Below, piece by piece: positions 63,068 to 64,000 of a stretch of 64,000 bases of DNA (the first letter of the stretch is position 1; each line of letters starts with the position of its first letter). A program made the translations under genes and the position numbers. The DNA comes from JAEUMD01 sp036768475 (GTDB lineage: Bacteria; Pseudomonadota; Alphaproteobacteria; Rhizobiales; Hyphomicrobiaceae): assembly GCA_036768475.1 (NCBI GenBank), contig DAIPMW010000001.1, positions 186,001 to 250,000 on the forward strand. The letters run 5' to 3'. The notes beneath the pieces are model-generated. The model was given only the letters and a program-made list of their open reading frames with translations. It did no database searches and was not told the DNA's origin.

Positions 63068-64000
63068 TCAGGTTCCAGCCGTGGCTCGCCGATTTGACAT
63101 GGGCGCATCCGATGCGATCCATTTGTGCAAAAGCGCCTTAAGGTCGTGCATATCAAAAGGCTTGGCCAGATAGTCGTCGAGGCCAGCGTTGAGGCAGCGC
63201 TCACGGTCTTCGGGGAACGCGTTCGCGGTCAGGGCTATGATCGGCGGGCAGGCGGGAACAGCCGAATCGCCTGCAGCACAATGCTCCTCGCGCGCTTTGC
63301 GAATATCTCTTGCCGCCTGGATTCCGTCCAGACCCGGCATATGAATGTCCATGAGGATGAGATCAAAAGCCGGCCGCTTGCCGTCAAAAGATTCTGTCGC
63401 GCAGGCGACGCCGCTCGTTCCGTCGTCGCAGTGCTGCACCGTGCAGCCGCATTTCTCCAGAACGCGGCGGGCGAGTAGCGCATTGATCTCATTGTCTTCC
63501 ACAAGCAGGACGTGTGCGGACACCCCAGCGGCCATGCCGTCATCCGCACGGCTTATCGGTTGAGACATCGACGAGGCACTTCGGCCCCCTGCATTCCCGG
63601 CATCGGGTGAAGGGGAAGCGCGGCTCGGCTGGCCGCTCGCCAACTGCTGCAGCAGCGAGCGCACACGCACAGGCCGGATGAGGTAACGTTGATAGCCTTT
63701 GCTGCGGAAAGCAGTAAGGCCGGATCTCGCCAGCACATTGACGGTCACAATCCCGATGACGGGTACACGCGCAGCTTCGCGAGCGGTTTTCAATATCTCG
63801 CCCGCAAAGCCCGGATCGCAACCGACATCGACGATGATACGGTCGATCGGTTGGCTAGCATCGGCGGCGGCCACGATTTTGCCCTTGGCATCCCGGGTCT
63901 CGGATTCGGCCACCTTCTGACCAGAAGACCGGAGGATATGCGCGATACTGCGGCGCTCGAACGCATGATCCATCGCGACGAGCACGTGCAGCGTCTCGTT
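63068..64000 (-). CDS. C-terminal part of a hybrid sensor kinase or response-regulator protein with two receiver domains (cut by right edge)
   Basis: About 310 residues are visible; the frame is open to the right edge and no natural start is evident, so the N-terminal part (perhaps a histidine kinase) is missing. The first receiver-like domain (about 1-115 of the visible part) lacks the usual acidic pair and has VDVGCDPG around the phosphoacceptor region. The second is canonical: HVLLVEDNEINALLARRVLEK, LILMDIHMPGLDGI with the phosphoacceptor Asp, PIIALTANAF and DDYLAKPF. A Ser/Pro-rich linker joins them. Signal and output unknown. Confidence 0.8.
   Translation of the reverse strand, partial: NETLHVLVAMDHAFERRSIAHILRSSGQKVAESETRDAKGKIVAAADASQPIDRIIVDVGCDPGFAGEILKTAREAARVPVIGIVTVNVLARSGLTAFRSKGYQRYLIRPVRVRSLLQQLASGQPSRASPSPDAGNAGGRSASSMSQPISRADDGMAAGVSAHVLLVEDNEINALLARRVLEKCGCTVQHCDDGTSGVACATESFDGKRPAFDLILMDIHMPGLDGIQAARDIRKAREEHCAAGDSAVPACPPIIALTANAFPEDRERCLNAGLDDYLAKPFDMHDLKALLHKWIASDAPMSNRRATAGT

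Overview
The window reads as one contiguous piece of an alphaproteobacterial chromosome, most likely Hyphomicrobiales (Rhizobiales), possibly Hyphomicrobiaceae-like. The grounds are high GC, a class I lysyl-tRNA synthetase, a YlxR protein fused to an L7Ae-like half, an OlsB acyltransferase beside a hybrid malic enzyme and mutS-glnD, and the order lnt, XRE regulator, metK, trmB, rimP-nusA-ylxR-infB, rbfA, truB, rpsO, pnp. All family calls come from reading motifs in the translated sequence; no database search was possible.

Layout. 0-9 kb: surface polysaccharide genes (a CysD-like ATP sulfurylase subunit cut by the left edge, a Wzy/O-antigen-ligase-type membrane protein, an initiating sugar transferase, a GT4 glycosyltransferase, a membrane nucleotide-sugar dehydratase, ManC and a UDP-glucuronate 4-epimerase). 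9-18.3 kb: mixed housekeeping and stress genes (two unknown membrane proteins, MsrA, a 2OG-Fe(II) oxygenase, a long MepA endopeptidase, an alpha/beta hydrolase, a TerB-like protein, LysK, and a metallophosphoesterase-fold protein with a decayed metal site). 18.4-22.6 kb: an accessory island with an IS5-type transposase remnant, a very AT-rich stretch, then two glycine methyltransferases (GSMT, SDMT) and a BCCT transporter, a complete route to make and import the osmolyte glycine betaine.

22.7-46 kb: a long run of minus-strand translation and RNA-maturation genes: pnp, rpsO, truB, rbfA, a YcxB-like membrane protein, infB, ylxR, nusA, rimP, trmB, metK, an XRE regulator, lnt, corC, ybeY, phoH, miaB, a PlsC/OlsA-like acyltransferase, rimI and tsaB. 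46-62 kb: rutE-like nitroreductase, nifU/nfu, usp, trpS, murJ, a divergent FAD oxidoreductase / FemAB-like acyltransferase pair, glnD, mutS, the MaeB-type malic enzyme and olsB. The right edge cuts a hybrid-kinase-like protein that ends in two receiver domains.

Most interesting non-coding structure: a good sigma70-type promoter followed about 25 bases later by an intrinsic terminator, both just ahead of rimP-nusA, which looks like an attenuator; long perfect hairpins after infB, between metK and trmB, between rpsO and pnp and after pnp; and two copies of a nested palindromic intergenic repeat 35 kb apart, one of which supplies the rimI stop codon. No rRNA, tRNA or CRISPR array was seen.
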